A stretch of 64,000 bases of DNA from CAVSJO01 sp963728445 (GCA_963728445.1 CAVSJO010000006.1:434001-498000); one strand, 5' to 3'. Positions 41,625 to 52,053 are shown, counted from the first letter of the stretch. A program made the numbers and translations. Notes: generated by a model not told the origin, from the sequence alone.

Positions 41625-42896
41625 TCACGTTTCGTGTACCGGCAGCCCCTCCGCCCGGTCGAGGAGCAGCCTGCGCTCCTGGACGTTCCGCGTGAGGGAA
41701 GCCGCCCGCTCCAGCTCGGCGCGGGCTTCGTCGTAGCGACCGAGCCTGGACAACAGGTCGGCGCGCACGCTCGAAAGCCAGGGATAGTCCTCGAGGGCGG
41801 GTTCTGCGGTCAGCGCCTCGACGAGTTCCAGCCCGGCCTCGGGGCCGAACGCCATCCCCACGGCAACGGCACGGTTCAGATCCACGACGGGCGACGGGGA
41901 GACCTGCGAGAGCGCGTCGTAGAGGGCGACGATCTGCTCCCAGTCGGTGTCCTCCGGTCTGGCGGCGCGGCCGTGACACGCGGCGATTGCGCCCTGGAGC
42001 CAGTAGGGTCCGAGCGGTCGCCCCAGGGCTTCGGCCCGACGAAGCGCGGCAAGGCCGCGGCGAATCAGCAGATGGTCCCAGCGGGTGCGGTCCTGGTCCA
42101 TCAGGAGGATCGGCTCGCCCCGGGGGCCGCGGCGCGCGCGCAGGCGTGAAGCCTGGATCTCCATGAGCGCCACGAGTCCGTGCGCCTCCGGCTCCTCGGG
42201 AGCCAGCTCGGCCAGGATCCGTCCGAGACGGAGGGCCTCCTCACAGAGCGACGGCCGGAGCCAGTCCTCCCCCGCGGTCGCGGTGTAGCCCTCGTTGAAG
42301 ACCAGGTACACCACCTCCAACACCGACTCGAGACGCCGCCCGGCCTCCCCCGGGGGAGGAACCTCGAACGCGACGCGCGCCTCCCGCAGCGTGCGCTTGG
42401 CCCGGACGATTCGCTGCTGAACGGTGCTCACCGGAACCAGGAAGGCCCGCGCGATCTCGTCGGAGGTGAGGCCGCCGAGCAGGCGGAGCGTGAGCGCCAC
42501 CCGCGCCTCGGGCGTCAGCACGGGGTGACACGTCGTGAAGATCAGGCGGAGCACGTCGTCGCCGATGAAGTCGTCGATGGCGGCGTGCAGTTCGCCTTCC
42601 GGGTTCCGCTCCTCGGCTTCGAGCCGCCGTGCAAGATCCTCGTGTCGGCGGTCCAACATCTTCTGGCGCCTGAAATGGTCCAGCGCGCGGTGCCTGGCCG
42701 TGGCCATGAGCCAGGCGCCCGGATTGTCCGGGACGCCCGACTCGGGCCACTTCTCCAGCGCCACCACCAGCGCGTCCTGCGCCAGGTCTTCGGCCATGCC
42801 GACGTCGCCCACCATGCGGGTGAGCCCGGCGATGAGTCTGGCGGACTCGATCCGCCAGACCGCGTCGATGGCTTCGCGGGCGGCGGCTCCGCTCAC
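41625..42896 (-). CDS. ECF sigma factor with C-terminal TPR-like domain (ECF42/SigJ-like group)
   Basis: A 423-residue RNA polymerase sigma factor. The GTG at 42896 overlaps the stop of the upstream YCII gene (GTGA). Region 2 is DAVWRIESARLIAGLTRMVG and AEDLAQDALVVALEKWPESG; region 2.3-2.4 is AWLMATARHRALDHFRRQKM. Region 4 is LTLRLLGGLTSDEIARAFLV with VSTVQQRIVRAKRTLRE. From about residue 190 follows the long helical domain of the ECF42 group (VLEVVYLVFNEGYTA, LRPSLCEEALRLGRILAELA) ending in TPR-like repeats. This group normally lacks an anti-sigma factor and lies with YCII proteins, as here on both sides. Target promoters are unknown. Confidence 0.95.
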   Translation of the reverse strand: MSGAAAREAIDAVWRIESARLIAGLTRMVGDVGMAEDLAQDALVVALEKWPESGVPDNPGAWLMATARHRALDHFRRQKMLDRRHEDLARRLEAEERNPEGELHAAIDDFIGDDVLRLIFTTCHPVLTPEARVALTLRLLGGLTSDEIARAFLVPVSTVQQRIVRAKRTLREARVAFEVPPPGEAGRRLESVLEVVYLVFNEGYTATAGEDWLRPSLCEEALRLGRILAELAPEEPEAHGLVALMEIQASRLRARRGPRGEPILLMDQDRTRWDHLLIRRGLAALRRAEALGRPLGPYWLQGAIAACHGRAARPEDTDWEQIVALYDALSQVSPSPVVDLNRAVAVGMAFGPEAGLELVEALTAEPALEDYPWLSSVRADLLSRLGRYDEARAELERAASLTRNVQERRLLLDRAEGLPVHET

Positions 42897-43324
42897 TCGC
42901 CCTTCTTCGCGTTCTCCGACGCCTGCGTCCACACCCGCTCTTCCTGCTCCCGGAGCTCGGGGGTGAACTCCTCACCAAAGTCCGCCGCCTCGAAGACCTT
43001 CCGGATCTCGACCTCCGTACCGCCGTCGAACGGCGCCCGCTTGAGCCACTCCACCGCCTCGTCCATGGAGCGCACCTGCCAGATCCAGAAGCCGGCGATC
43101 AACTCCTTCGTCTCCGCGAAGGGCCCGTCGATGACCGTGCGCTGCTTGCCCTCGAAGCGCACGCGCTTCCCCTGGGAGCTTGCCGCGAGGCCGTCGCCCG
43201 CGAGCATGATGCCTGCCTTCACCAGCTCTTCGTTGTACTGGCCCATCTGCGTGAGGAGCTCCGTGCTCGGCATGATCCCGGCCTCCGACTCCTCGCTCGC
43301 CTTTACGATCACCATCACGCGCAT
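42893..43324 (-). CDS. YCII/DGPF-domain protein (proximal gene of sigma operon)
   Basis: A 143-residue protein with VIDGPFAETKELIAGFWIW as its core motif, preceded by RVMVIVKASEESEAG and QGKRVRFEGKQRTV. The C-terminal part (WLKRAPFDGGTEVEIRKVFE) is typical of the longer YCII proteins. Its stop overlaps the sigma-factor start, so the two are tightly coupled, and a second YCII gene follows the sigma factor. The start is ATG 43324, with GAGGAGG-like purines upstream. A 46-bp repeated element lies 57 bp upstream of the start. Confidence 0.92.
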   Translation of the reverse strand: MRVMVIVKASEESEAGIMPSTELLTQMGQYNEELVKAGIMLAGDGLAASSQGKRVRFEGKQRTVIDGPFAETKELIAGFWIWQVRSMDEAVEWLKRAPFDGGTEVEIRKVFEAADFGEEFTPELREQEERVWTQASENAKKGE

Positions 43325-43380
43325 CGCTGCCTCCTCGTCATGCGTTCGGTTGACGCCAGCACATCCGGTCGCCTTCTACC

Positions 43381-43426
43381 CATGCGTCGATCGTGGGATC
43401 ACGAGATCGACAACGACCTTCTCCGT
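43381..43426. repeat. 46-bp direct repeat, copy 1
   Basis: This 46-bp element matches the element at 52054-52099 at 43 positions, in the same orientation. It contains the inverted repeat GTCGATC-N12-GATCGAC. It lies between the YCII operon start and the glucan-synthase stop. It may be an operator, an insertion junction or a dispersed repeat. Confidence 0.85.
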
Positions 43427-43487
43427 GGTCCCTGATTCCCCTTTCGGGAAGAGCTTCCCGGTCACCGCCGGGCGAGGCGCCCGAGTT

Positions 43488-46400
43488 CTACGTCCCGCCG
43501 GCGGACGCCGGCGTTGCCGATGCCGTGGTCCTCACGAGCACCCGGTGCTCCTTCCCGTCATCTATCAGGGGGATCTCCGGGCCAGCGAGGACGCGCCCGT
43601 CGAGGGCTACCTCCGTCCGGACGCCGCCGGCGAATGTGCCGGGCTCGTCCACCACGATCGTGTAGCGCGCGGTGCCGAAGCGGTAGTCGATGGTCAGCTC
43701 CGGCCAGGCGGAGGGCACGCGGGGCATGATGCGCAGGACGTCGCCGCGCCGGTCGAAGCCGAGGATGGCCTCTAGGCCGACCCGGTACATCCAGCCGGCC
43801 GCGCCGGTATACCACGTCCAGCCGCCCCTGCCGACGTGACCGGGCGCCGTATAGACGTCCGCGGCGATGACGTACGGCTCGACCTTGTAGGTGGCGAGCT
43901 CTTCCGGGGTTCGTGTGCGCAGCAGCGGATTGAGCATCTGGAACAGCTCGAAGGCGCGGCCGCCGTCGCCCGAGCGGGCGGTGGCGAGGACCGCCCAGGC
44001 GGCGGCGTGGGTGTACTGGGCGCCGTTCTCCCGCACGCCGGGCACGTACCCCTTGATGTACCCGGGATCGTTCGGCGACTTGTCGAACGGGGGCGTGAGA
44101 AGTCGGATGACCCGCGACTCCGCGTCCACCAGGTGCTCCTCGACTGCGCGCATGGCCCGGGCCTGGCGGTCCGGCGCGCCGGCGCCGGAAATCACGCTCC
44201 AGCTCTGCGCGATGGAGTCGATGCGGCATTCGTCGCTATCGCTGGAGCCGAGCGGTGTGCCGTCGTCGAAGAACGCCCGCAGGTACCATTCGCCATCCCA
44301 GCCGTGGGTCTGCACGGCCGCCACGTACGCATCGGCCCGGCGGCGCAGCTCACCGGCGACGTCGCCATCCCCGCGCTGCGCGGCCCGCACGGCAAACGCG
44401 CGGAGGGTGGCGATGAGGAACCAGGCGAGCCACACGCTCTCACCCCGCCCCTCCACGCCGACGCGGTTCATCCCGTCGTTCCAGTCGCCCGTGCCGATGA
44501 GCGGGAGCCCGTGGGGCCCCGACGTGGCTGCGCGACGGAGCGCGCGCAGGCAGTGCTCGTAGACGCTGCCGTGCTCATCGCTGGTGCCGGGCACGTCGTA
44601 GATCTCGTCCTCGCCCGGCTCCAGGGGGCGCATGGCCAGGAAGGGCACGTACTCGTCCAGCACGGAGCCGTCGCCGGTCCGGGTGACGTACTCGTCGACG
44701 ACCCAGGGCAGCCAGGCGAGGTCGTCGGAGAAGCGGGTGCGCACGCCGGCGCCGGTGTGCGGGTGCCACCAGTGCTGGACATCGCCCTCGGGGAACTGCC
44801 GCGCGGCGGCGCGCAGGATGTGCTCCCGCGCCAGCGCCGGCTCGGCGTGAACGAGGGCGAGGATGTCCTGGAGCTGATCGCGGAAGCCATAGGCGCCGCT
44901 GCTCTGGTAGAGGGCGGAGCGCGCCCACATGCGGCACGCCAGCGTCTGGTACGGCAGCCAGCGGTTGAGCAGCGCGTCGAAGGCCCGGTCGGGGGTGCGG
45001 ACGGTGATGACGGAAAGGCGCTGGCGCCACTGCTCTACAGTGCGCGCGGCCGCCGTCGCGGCTTCGTCCTGGCGACGGAACCGGGTCACGAGTCGGCGGG
45101 CCTCCGAATCGGTGGCGGCCGCGCCGAGGGACACCACCACGTCGCGAGACTCGCCGGGAGCGAGCACGAGGGCGCACTGGAGCGCGGCGCACGGGTCGAG
45201 GCCGGTGCCCGTCGCGCCGGAGAGCTGGCGGCGGCGGAGGCCGGCGGGCTCCTGTACGCTGCCGTTCCGCCCGAGGAAGGCGCGGCGGTCGCCGGTGTGG
45301 CCAGCGACCGGCTCGCTCAGTGCGCAGAACGCGACGTGGTCGTGGAACTGCGGGTCGAAGTAGTTGCGAGCGAAGACGGCGCCGAGCTCCGGCACGAACG
45401 TGGTGCGCACGTGGTGCAGCGTCCGCTCGCGCTGGGCGCCGAGGGTCCATTCGACGTACGCGGTGAGCCGGATGCGGCGCTCGGCGATGTCGCGATTGGT
45501 GACCCGCAGCACGGACAGCCGCACCGGCTCGTCGGCGGCCATGCCGACGGTGAGGCGGGTCGCGATGCCGTTTCGCTCTGCCTCGAAGACCGACTCGCCG
45601 GCGCCGTGCCGCACGGTGTACGCGGTATCGTGCCCCAGCGGCGCGGGCGTGGCGCTCCACGTGTCGCCGGACGCCTCGTCCTGGAGGTACAGGACGTCGG
45701 AGATCGGGTCGCTGACGGGATCGTTGTGCCAGGGCGTGAGGCGGAAGAAGTAGCTGCTCTCCACCCAGGTGCACCCCGCCCCGCGCTCGCTCACGATGAA
45801 CCCGCCCCGCGGGTTGGCGACGACGTTGACCCACGGCGCGGGCGGCACGGCGTCGCCCGCGACGCGGATCACATAGTCGCCGGCGGCGTCGACCCCCCCC
45901 AGCCCGTTGTCGAACATGAGCCTCGCGCCGGCCGGGTCGACGCCGGTGTCATCAACCGGCTGGCCCGTCGCTGTGGGGTCGTACGTTGGCGGCGCGGCAG
46001 CCGTAGCGCCCGGGAGCCTCGGCGGCGGAACGTCGGCCGACATCCTGGCGGGAATGCGGATGTGCGTCCAGCGCTCGAGGGCGGACAAGGGTGCCGGCTG
46101 CCGCTCGAGGATCCGCGGCGTTGTCTCGGGGGTCAGGGGGTCGGCGGAGCCCGGCGTAGACTCCATGATCTCGTCGGCGAGATGCGTGAGCGACCGCCCA
46201 TCGCACGGGAGGATGAGCCGGGCCGTGGCGCGCAGCATGAGGAGCGTCTCCGCGTCGAGCGACTCGGCGTTGCGGAGGAAGACGCCCCCAGGCCGATCGA
46301 GCTCCGTGCCGCCGACGGCGAAAAGCGTCTCCATGATCCGGTCCTGCAGCTCCGTCAGATAGGACGCGGGCTGCGCGAAGAGGACGACGAGGTCCGCCGA

Positions 46401-49400
46401 GAGGCCGCGGCGGCGCCAGAACTGGTGGGCGGCGCCGACCTGCCGCAGTGTCGACAGCCCGTCCGCGCCGTCGAGGGTGGCGAGGACGATGCGCCGGTCG
46501 CCGGAGAGGCCCGCGGACCAGAGGAGCGGCTGCGCGCCTCGATTTCGGTCGACCTCTTCCGGCGTTGCCCGCAGTGTGGGATGGGGATAGAGGAGGCAGC
46601 CGGCGAGCTCCTGGATGATCGCCGCGTCCGCCGGCGAGAGGTGCCGCTCCCTCAGCTCGACCTGGTGGGACGTCCACGCCAGGTCGAGGGCACGCTGCGC
46701 CGTATGAGGGTCGTGGTAGCGGTCGGCCAGCTCGAACGCGCCCTTGCGCGTGGCGGCGACCAGCGTCGTGAACGTCACCGTGGCCGACTCCCGGGCGGCC
46801 AGCCGCAGTCGCGTGCGCAGCGCGAAGATGGGGTCGAGCACGGCGCCGGTCGTTCCGGAGAGCGGACCGGGACCATCGAGGGCGGCCGGTGCCCGGGTGG
46901 TGCGACCGCGGCCGATGAAGCGGGCGCGGTCCGTCTCGTACGAGACCGGACCGACACGCGCGGTGCCGGCGTCCATCACGTGCACGCACCAGAGCGCCGG
47001 CTCGGTCGCAGACCGCGGCCGACGCGTGGCGGTGAGCGCTGAACACCATTCGTGCCATTCGGTCTCGACGAACAGGTTCGCGAACGCGGGGTGAGCGCGG
47101 TCGGCGTCCAGCGGCCCCAGCACCACCTCGCCATAGCTCGTGAGCTCGATCTCCCGCGGCTCGTCCGCGTGGTTGGTGACTGTCACACAGCGCACCTCGG
47201 CGCAGTCGTCCGGCACGACGGTGATCTCGGTGCGCGTCTCGATGTCTGCGTCCGACCGGTTGAACGTCACGCGGTCACTGGCGAGCAGCGCGCGATACGC
47301 GTCCGGCGGAGCGCACACCGGCTGGTGGGCGGTCGACCACACGCGGCCGCTGGTCACGTCCCTGACGTAGCAGAACTGGCCCGTGGCATCGGTGGTTCCG
47401 TCGGCGCGCCAGCGCGTCACGGCGAGGTCCTCGTAGCGCGAGAACCCGGACCCCGCGTGCGTCACCATCACGGTGTAGGGCTGACGTCCGAGGAGCGCGA
47501 CGTGGGGTCGCGGGGTGTCGGCCCGGGTGAACTCGCGGACGGCCTGAGTCTCGACGTCCGGGCGTGCCGGCGCACCTTCGGCACCCACGGGCATGGCGGG
47601 GTGCAGCACGAGCCGCCGCGGAATGCGCTCGTGGAGCAGGAGCTCCGCCGACCGCACGAGCGGGTCGGCATGGAACCGTGTCTGCCACACGTCGTCGGTG
47701 AGCACGTTGGTCAGCGCGGCGAGGCTCATGCCGATGTGGTGCGCCATGTAGTTGCCCACCACGGCGAAGTCACGATGGGGATCCGGCCGCGTGTAGTCGA
47801 TGGCGTCACGGAACCCATACGGCCCGAGCGCGTCCATCCGGGCGAGCACGGCCAGGTTCTCCAGCGCACGGTCCGGCTCCACCTGCAGGGCCAGTGCGGA
47901 GGCGTACGGAGCGATGACGAGGTCGAGGCCCAGGCCGCGCTTGAGGCCCAGGTCCGGCACGCCGAAGGCGCGGTACTGATACGTCTGCCAATGGTCGCGC
48001 AGGTTGTACGCGCTCTCGCTGACGCCCCACGGCACCTTCCGTCGGGCGCCGTAGGCGATCTGCCGGTGGACCGCTCCCCGGTACGTCTGATCGAGGAGCG
48101 TGGCGGGATAGGAGCGCATCACGAGCGCCGGCATCAGGTACTCGAACATGCTGCCGCTCCAGGAGACCAGCGCGGTGGCTCCCGACGCGTGGGTCAGCGA
48201 CCGACCGAGTCGGAACCAGTGGTCGAGCGGCACGTCGTTCGTGGCAACCGCGACGAAGCTCGCGAGTCGCGATTCGGAGGCGAGCAGGTCGTAGTAGGAA
48301 TGGTCGAGCGAGCGGCTGGCGTACTGATAGCCGATGGAGAAGAGCTCGCGCTCCTCGTCGAAGAGGAACCGGAAGTCCATCTCGGCCACGTAGTCGCCGG
48401 CGCGGTCGGCCAGCGCGTCCAGCCGCGCCCGCAGCTCGGGACCTGCCGCGCCGTCGTCCCCGTGCTCGGGGCGCGTCTCCAGGCAGGCCTGCCGGACCGC
48501 GAGCAGGTGGCCGGCGAGGTTGCCGCTGTCCACGGTGGATACGTACGCGGGCTCCAGGACGCTCAGGTCCTTCAGGTCGTACCAGTTGAAGAAGTGCCCG
48601 CGATAGCGCCGCATGCGCTCCAGGGACCGGAATACGAGCTCCAGCCGCCGCGTCATGTCGTCGACGGTGATGAAGCCGAGGTCGCAGGCGCTTCCGATGG
48701 CGAGCAGCTGCAGACCGATGTTCGTCGGGGATGTGCGCATGGCGACAGCGGCCCCGGGCTCTTCCTGCACGTTGTCCGGTACCAGCCACTGCGTTCCGGC
48801 ATCGACGAAGCGGTCGAAGTAGCGCCAGTGCCGCAGCGCCAGGGCCCGGGCGGTGGCGACCTGTGCCGCCGTGAGCGGCCGGCGCCGTCGCACGCGCGCT
48901 CGTCCGAGGGCATGGGCGATGGCGGGCGACACGGCCCACAGGGCGGCGAGGCCGCCGACGGTCAGCAGGTCCGGCCACCAGACCGGACCCCCGCCGATGC
49001 CGATCGATCGCGCCATGGCGACCACCGCGATGGCCACCGCGAGCGCCGTCGCCGGCGCCATGGCCCGCCACACCAGCCCGCGGCCCGTGCCCGAGTCGCG
49101 TTCCGCGGTCGAGGCGGTCTGCCACTCGAGCAGGTTCCGCTTGCTGACGCCCAGCCGCCAGAGGGTGCGGATGATCGCATCGGCCGACACCCAGGCCTGG
49201 TGGGGCAGGAAGGCGATGGCGAGCGCGAGCTGCTGCGCGCTCGTCCGAGCGTCGCGGCCGACGGAGGCGTAGTAGGCCCGCCACGAGCGATCGAGTGGCG
49301 GGCGCAGAGCGGCCAGGAGGAGCGAGATGATCCACGGCGCCGCGACCGCCCCGAGTGCCAGCGCGGTCCACCCCAGCGCCGAGCCCGGGAGCAGCAGCCA

Positions 49401-51935
49401 GCCGGCGGCGAGGAAGAGCATCAGCCCGATCTCCACCGTGCTGCGGCGCAGGTTGTCGAAGATCTTCCAGCGGGACAGCATCGGGAGCCGGTTGGCTTCC
49501 GGGCCGTCCGGTCCCGGCACGCGCGGCGTGAGCCACCGGAGCAGCTGCCAGTCACCCCGGATCCAGCGGTGCTTCCGCCGGGTGAACGTGAGGTAGCGAG
49601 TGGGATAGTCGTCGTATACGAGGACGCTGGTGACCAGACCTGCGCGAGCGTAGCTGCCCTCGATCAGGTCGTGCGACAGCAGGGTATTCTCGGGGAAGCG
49701 GCCATGGGTGGCCCGGTCGAAGATGTCGACCTCATAAATGCCCTTCCCCGTGAAGCTGCCCTCGCCGAACAGGTCTTGATAGACATCGGAAGTAGCGGTC
49801 GTGTAGGGATCCACCCCCGGATGGCCGGAGTGGATGGCCGAGAAGTGGGACCGGTTCGCGCTGGGCAGCGTGACGCCGACACGCGGCTGGAGGATGCCGT
49901 ATCCGCGCACCACACGACCCTGATGCGGGTCGTAGACAGCGCGGTTGAGCGGGTGCGCAAGCGTGCCAATGAGGTCCGCGGCGCTGCCGGGGGGCAGCAC
50001 GGTATCGGCATCGAGCGTGATGACGTACCGGACGGCGCCGAGCGGCTCCACGTTACCCGCGATGGTGGTGAACGCACCCGTCGCTCCGCCGCGCAGGAAT
50101 CGGTTGAAATCGGCCAGCTTGCCCCGCTTCCGCTCCCAGCCCATCCACACGCCCTGGCGCGCGTTCCAGCGTCGAGGCCGATGAAAAAGCAGGAAGGCGT
50201 CCCCGCTGACGGGACCATAGCGGTCGTTGAGGTCGTTTACGCGCGCCACGGCCGCGGCGATGATCGCTGCATCGCCCTCGCAGATTTCCTCCGTCGCGTC
50301 GGTAAAGTCGCTCAGGACGGCGAAGTGCAGGTGCGCGCCCCGGTTGGCGAGGAACTGGACCTCGAGGTGGTCGAACGCGTCGTTGGCGGCCTCGACGCTG
50401 TCGAACAGCGTGGGCACGACCACGGCCGTGCGGAACTCCCGGGGCACGCCGTCGCGATGGCTGAAGTCCAGCCTGGGGAGCGTCCGCGGCGGGAGCAGCG
50501 CCGTGACCAGCCGGTCGACGACGGCGGTGACGATGTGGCTCGCGGGGATGAGGGTGAGGATGAGGATGGGGATCCATGCGCCCCGCGCCTCCGGACCCGC
50601 CAGCCACAGCACGGCGCCGAGTGCGACGGCCATGCCGGTGAGCAGGCTCGTGACGAACGCGATTTCCGGGTGCCGAAGCCCCCAGCGGTGGAGCGCTTCC
50701 CGCGCCCGCGGTCGATACCCGGTGACGGCCTCCAGCTCCTGGAGCCCGTCGTCCACGAGGTAGTAGCCGACGTGCGAACGGGCATGCTCCGGCCCGCCTC
50801 CATCCGTCGCGGCGCGGGCCAGCTCGACGGCTGCCCGTGCCACGTCTGTCTCCCCGTGACGCGTCCGACGCGCGATCCGCTCCACCACGTGGCGGTAATG
50901 GTCGCGCGTGCCGAACGTCATGCGGGCGTGGTACCCGGAGGGGTCCGTGAGCAGGACAGCCTCCAGCGCGCTGTGCCGCTCGACGAACGCCGGCCAGTCC
51001 AGCTGTGCGATGGTGCGCAGGCTCGTGATGCTGTGGGCCATCATGACCTGCGTGAGGGCCAGGTGCTGCGTCGCTCTCGCCGACGCCACTTCGTCGCTCA
51101 CCATGCGCTCGCCGATCCACTCCTCGATCTCGACGAGCGGGAGAATCGCGCCCCGGGTCAGACGAAGCTGGTGAAGGAAGCGCGCGATGAATACCTCGGA
51201 CAGGCGCGGCGGCGCCTCGACGAACGCATTCAGTGCCTCCCCCAGCTCAATCGCCCCTTGCTCGCTCGCGGTCTCGATGCGCAGGGCCCAGGCATCCGCC
51301 TCCTCGATCTCCTTCATCCGGCGCATCGTGCGCAGCGTCATCCGCCGTACGCTCTCGATCAGAGCGATCCGGAACATGGCGGGCAGCGCCCACAGCTCCC
51401 CGATCGCCAGAGGCGTGACCGACTGGTAGGCGGAGACGAAGAGGTCCAGGTTGTCGACGTCGATGCGCGCTTCGGAATGGGAGATCAGCGCGATCGCGAT
51501 CTCATACACGCGCGGGTAGCCGGCCAGCCGCCCGCTCGTCAGCTCGGGCAGCTCCCGGTAGTAGTTACGCGGGAGCGCCTCGTGCACGTCCCGGATGTGC
51601 TCCCGCACGATGGGGAAGTTGTCCAGCAGCCATTCGCCGGCGGGGCCGACATCGACGTCCCGGGCCGCGCCCGCGGAAATCGTCGCGTGCGCGTCCTCCA
51701 GGATGCGTCGGGTGCCGGCCAGGCGACGGAGAAGGGCGGCCTCGCGGCGCGCACGGGTGGGGGGGCGGGCACCTTCGCGGCGGGCCACCGCGCGGGCCTT
51801 TTCGGCAAGCTGATCGGTGCCGAGAAGCGCACCGTGGATCGGTCCGGCCAGGATCTCGTCCCGGCCGGCTGTCGGGGACCGCCGGAGGGAGGCCAGAAGG
51901 CTCGGAAGCGCTATGGCTGCATCGTCATGGAGCAC
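43488..51935 (-). CDS. Cyclic beta-1,2-glucan synthase-like giant protein (GT84/glycoamylase-like/GH94)
   Basis: A single 2815-residue protein resembling NdvB/Cgs. It makes cyclic or linear beta-1,2-glucan at the inner membrane. The start is GTG 51935. N-terminal helical region about 1-420; membrane helices near 430-475; a family-84 glycosyltransferase domain with D642-A-D644 (VITLDADTVLP) and HRWIRGDWQLLRW; further membrane helices; a glycoamylase-like domain with LDLVIAPYASALALQVEP and ALGPYGFRDAIDYTR; then two C-terminal phosphorylase/GH94 blocks, including WWHPHTGAGVRTRFSDDLAWLP and the active-site motif GTGDWNDGMNRVG (D2484-D2487). NdvB-type proteins supply osmotic-adaptation glucans and act in host interaction. 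All visible motifs are present. It is transcribed alone. Confidence 0.93.
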   Translation of the reverse strand: MLHDDAAIALPSLLASLRRSPTAGRDEILAGPIHGALLGTDQLAEKARAVARREGARPPTRARREAALLRRLAGTRRILEDAHATISAGAARDVDVGPAGEWLLDNFPIVREHIRDVHEALPRNYYRELPELTSGRLAGYPRVYEIAIALISHSEARIDVDNLDLFVSAYQSVTPLAIGELWALPAMFRIALIESVRRMTLRTMRRMKEIEEADAWALRIETASEQGAIELGEALNAFVEAPPRLSEVFIARFLHQLRLTRGAILPLVEIEEWIGERMVSDEVASARATQHLALTQVMMAHSITSLRTIAQLDWPAFVERHSALEAVLLTDPSGYHARMTFGTRDHYRHVVERIARRTRHGETDVARAAVELARAATDGGGPEHARSHVGYYLVDDGLQELEAVTGYRPRAREALHRWGLRHPEIAFVTSLLTGMAVALGAVLWLAGPEARGAWIPILILTLIPASHIVTAVVDRLVTALLPPRTLPRLDFSHRDGVPREFRTAVVVPTLFDSVEAANDAFDHLEVQFLANRGAHLHFAVLSDFTDATEEICEGDAAIIAAAVARVNDLNDRYGPVSGDAFLLFHRPRRWNARQGVWMGWERKRGKLADFNRFLRGGATGAFTTIAGNVEPLGAVRYVITLDADTVLPPGSAADLIGTLAHPLNRAVYDPHQGRVVRGYGILQPRVGVTLPSANRSHFSAIHSGHPGVDPYTTATSDVYQDLFGEGSFTGKGIYEVDIFDRATHGRFPENTLLSHDLIEGSYARAGLVTSVLVYDDYPTRYLTFTRRKHRWIRGDWQLLRWLTPRVPGPDGPEANRLPMLSRWKIFDNLRRSTVEIGLMLFLAAGWLLLPGSALGWTALALGAVAAPWIISLLLAALRPPLDRSWRAYYASVGRDARTSAQQLALAIAFLPHQAWVSADAIIRTLWRLGVSKRNLLEWQTASTAERDSGTGRGLVWRAMAPATALAVAIAVVAMARSIGIGGGPVWWPDLLTVGGLAALWAVSPAIAHALGRARVRRRRPLTAAQVATARALALRHWRYFDRFVDAGTQWLVPDNVQEEPGAAVAMRTSPTNIGLQLLAIGSACDLGFITVDDMTRRLELVFRSLERMRRYRGHFFNWYDLKDLSVLEPAYVSTVDSGNLAGHLLAVRQACLETRPEHGDDGAAGPELRARLDALADRAGDYVAEMDFRFLFDEERELFSIGYQYASRSLDHSYYDLLASESRLASFVAVATNDVPLDHWFRLGRSLTHASGATALVSWSGSMFEYLMPALVMRSYPATLLDQTYRGAVHRQIAYGARRKVPWGVSESAYNLRDHWQTYQYRAFGVPDLGLKRGLGLDLVIAPYASALALQVEPDRALENLAVLARMDALGPYGFRDAIDYTRPDPHRDFAVVGNYMAHHIGMSLAALTNVLTDDVWQTRFHADPLVRSAELLLHERIPRRLVLHPAMPVGAEGAPARPDVETQAVREFTRADTPRPHVALLGRQPYTVMVTHAGSGFSRYEDLAVTRWRADGTTDATGQFCYVRDVTSGRVWSTAHQPVCAPPDAYRALLASDRVTFNRSDADIETRTEITVVPDDCAEVRCVTVTNHADEPREIELTSYGEVVLGPLDADRAHPAFANLFVETEWHEWCSALTATRRPRSATEPALWCVHVMDAGTARVGPVSYETDRARFIGRGRTTRAPAALDGPGPLSGTTGAVLDPIFALRTRLRLAARESATVTFTTLVAATRKGAFELADRYHDPHTAQRALDLAWTSHQVELRERHLSPADAAIIQELAGCLLYPHPTLRATPEEVDRNRGAQPLLWSAGLSGDRRIVLATLDGADGLSTLRQVGAAHQFWRRRGLSADLVVLFAQPASYLTELQDRIMETLFAVGGTELDRPGGVFLRNAESLDAETLLMLRATARLILPCDGRSLTHLADEIMESTPGSADPLTPETTPRILERQPAPLSALERWTHIRIPARMSADVPPPRLPGATAAAPPTYDPTATGQPVDDTGVDPAGARLMFDNGLGGVDAAGDYVIRVAGDAVPPAPWVNVVANPRGGFIVSERGAGCTWVESSYFFRLTPWHNDPVSDPISDVLYLQDEASGDTWSATPAPLGHDTAYTVRHGAGESVFEAERNGIATRLTVGMAADEPVRLSVLRVTNRDIAERRIRLTAYVEWTLGAQRERTLHHVRTTFVPELGAVFARNYFDPQFHDHVAFCALSEPVAGHTGDRRAFLGRNGSVQEPAGLRRRQLSGATGTGLDPCAALQCALVLAPGESRDVVVSLGAAATDSEARRLVTRFRRQDEAATAAARTVEQWRQRLSVITVRTPDRAFDALLNRWLPYQTLACRMWARSALYQSSGAYGFRDQLQDILALVHAEPALAREHILRAAARQFPEGDVQHWWHPHTGAGVRTRFSDDLAWLPWVVDEYVTRTGDGSVLDEYVPFLAMRPLEPGEDEIYDVPGTSDEHGSVYEHCLRALRRAATSGPHGLPLIGTGDWNDGMNRVGVEGRGESVWLAWFLIATLRAFAVRAAQRGDGDVAGELRRRADAYVAAVQTHGWDGEWYLRAFFDDGTPLGSSDSDECRIDSIAQSWSVISGAGAPDRQARAMRAVEEHLVDAESRVIRLLTPPFDKSPNDPGYIKGYVPGVRENGAQYTHAAAWAVLATARSGDGGRAFELFQMLNPLLRTRTPEELATYKVEPYVIAADVYTAPGHVGRGGWTWYTGAAGWMYRVGLEAILGFDRRGDVLRIMPRVPSAWPELTIDYRFGTARYTIVVDEPGTFAGGVRTEVALDGRVLAGPEIPLIDDGKEHRVLVRTTASATPASAGGT

Positions 51936-52053
51936 ACGTCCTTGCGGGAGAGCTGAAGCAACCGTGCTGGCTGTAGGACTACCCCGCCGTGTCGGTGAGG
52001 TTACCGGTGGCGAAGGCAGCGGGTCTCCGCGGCCAGGAGCGGGAGCCGATCGG

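Noticed and set aside
47052..51956. A 1634-codon open frame on the plus strand opposite the glucan-synthase gene
   Set aside because: It is antisense to a clear enzyme, is rich in Arg/Gly/Val with no domain, and arises because third-position GC removes stops.
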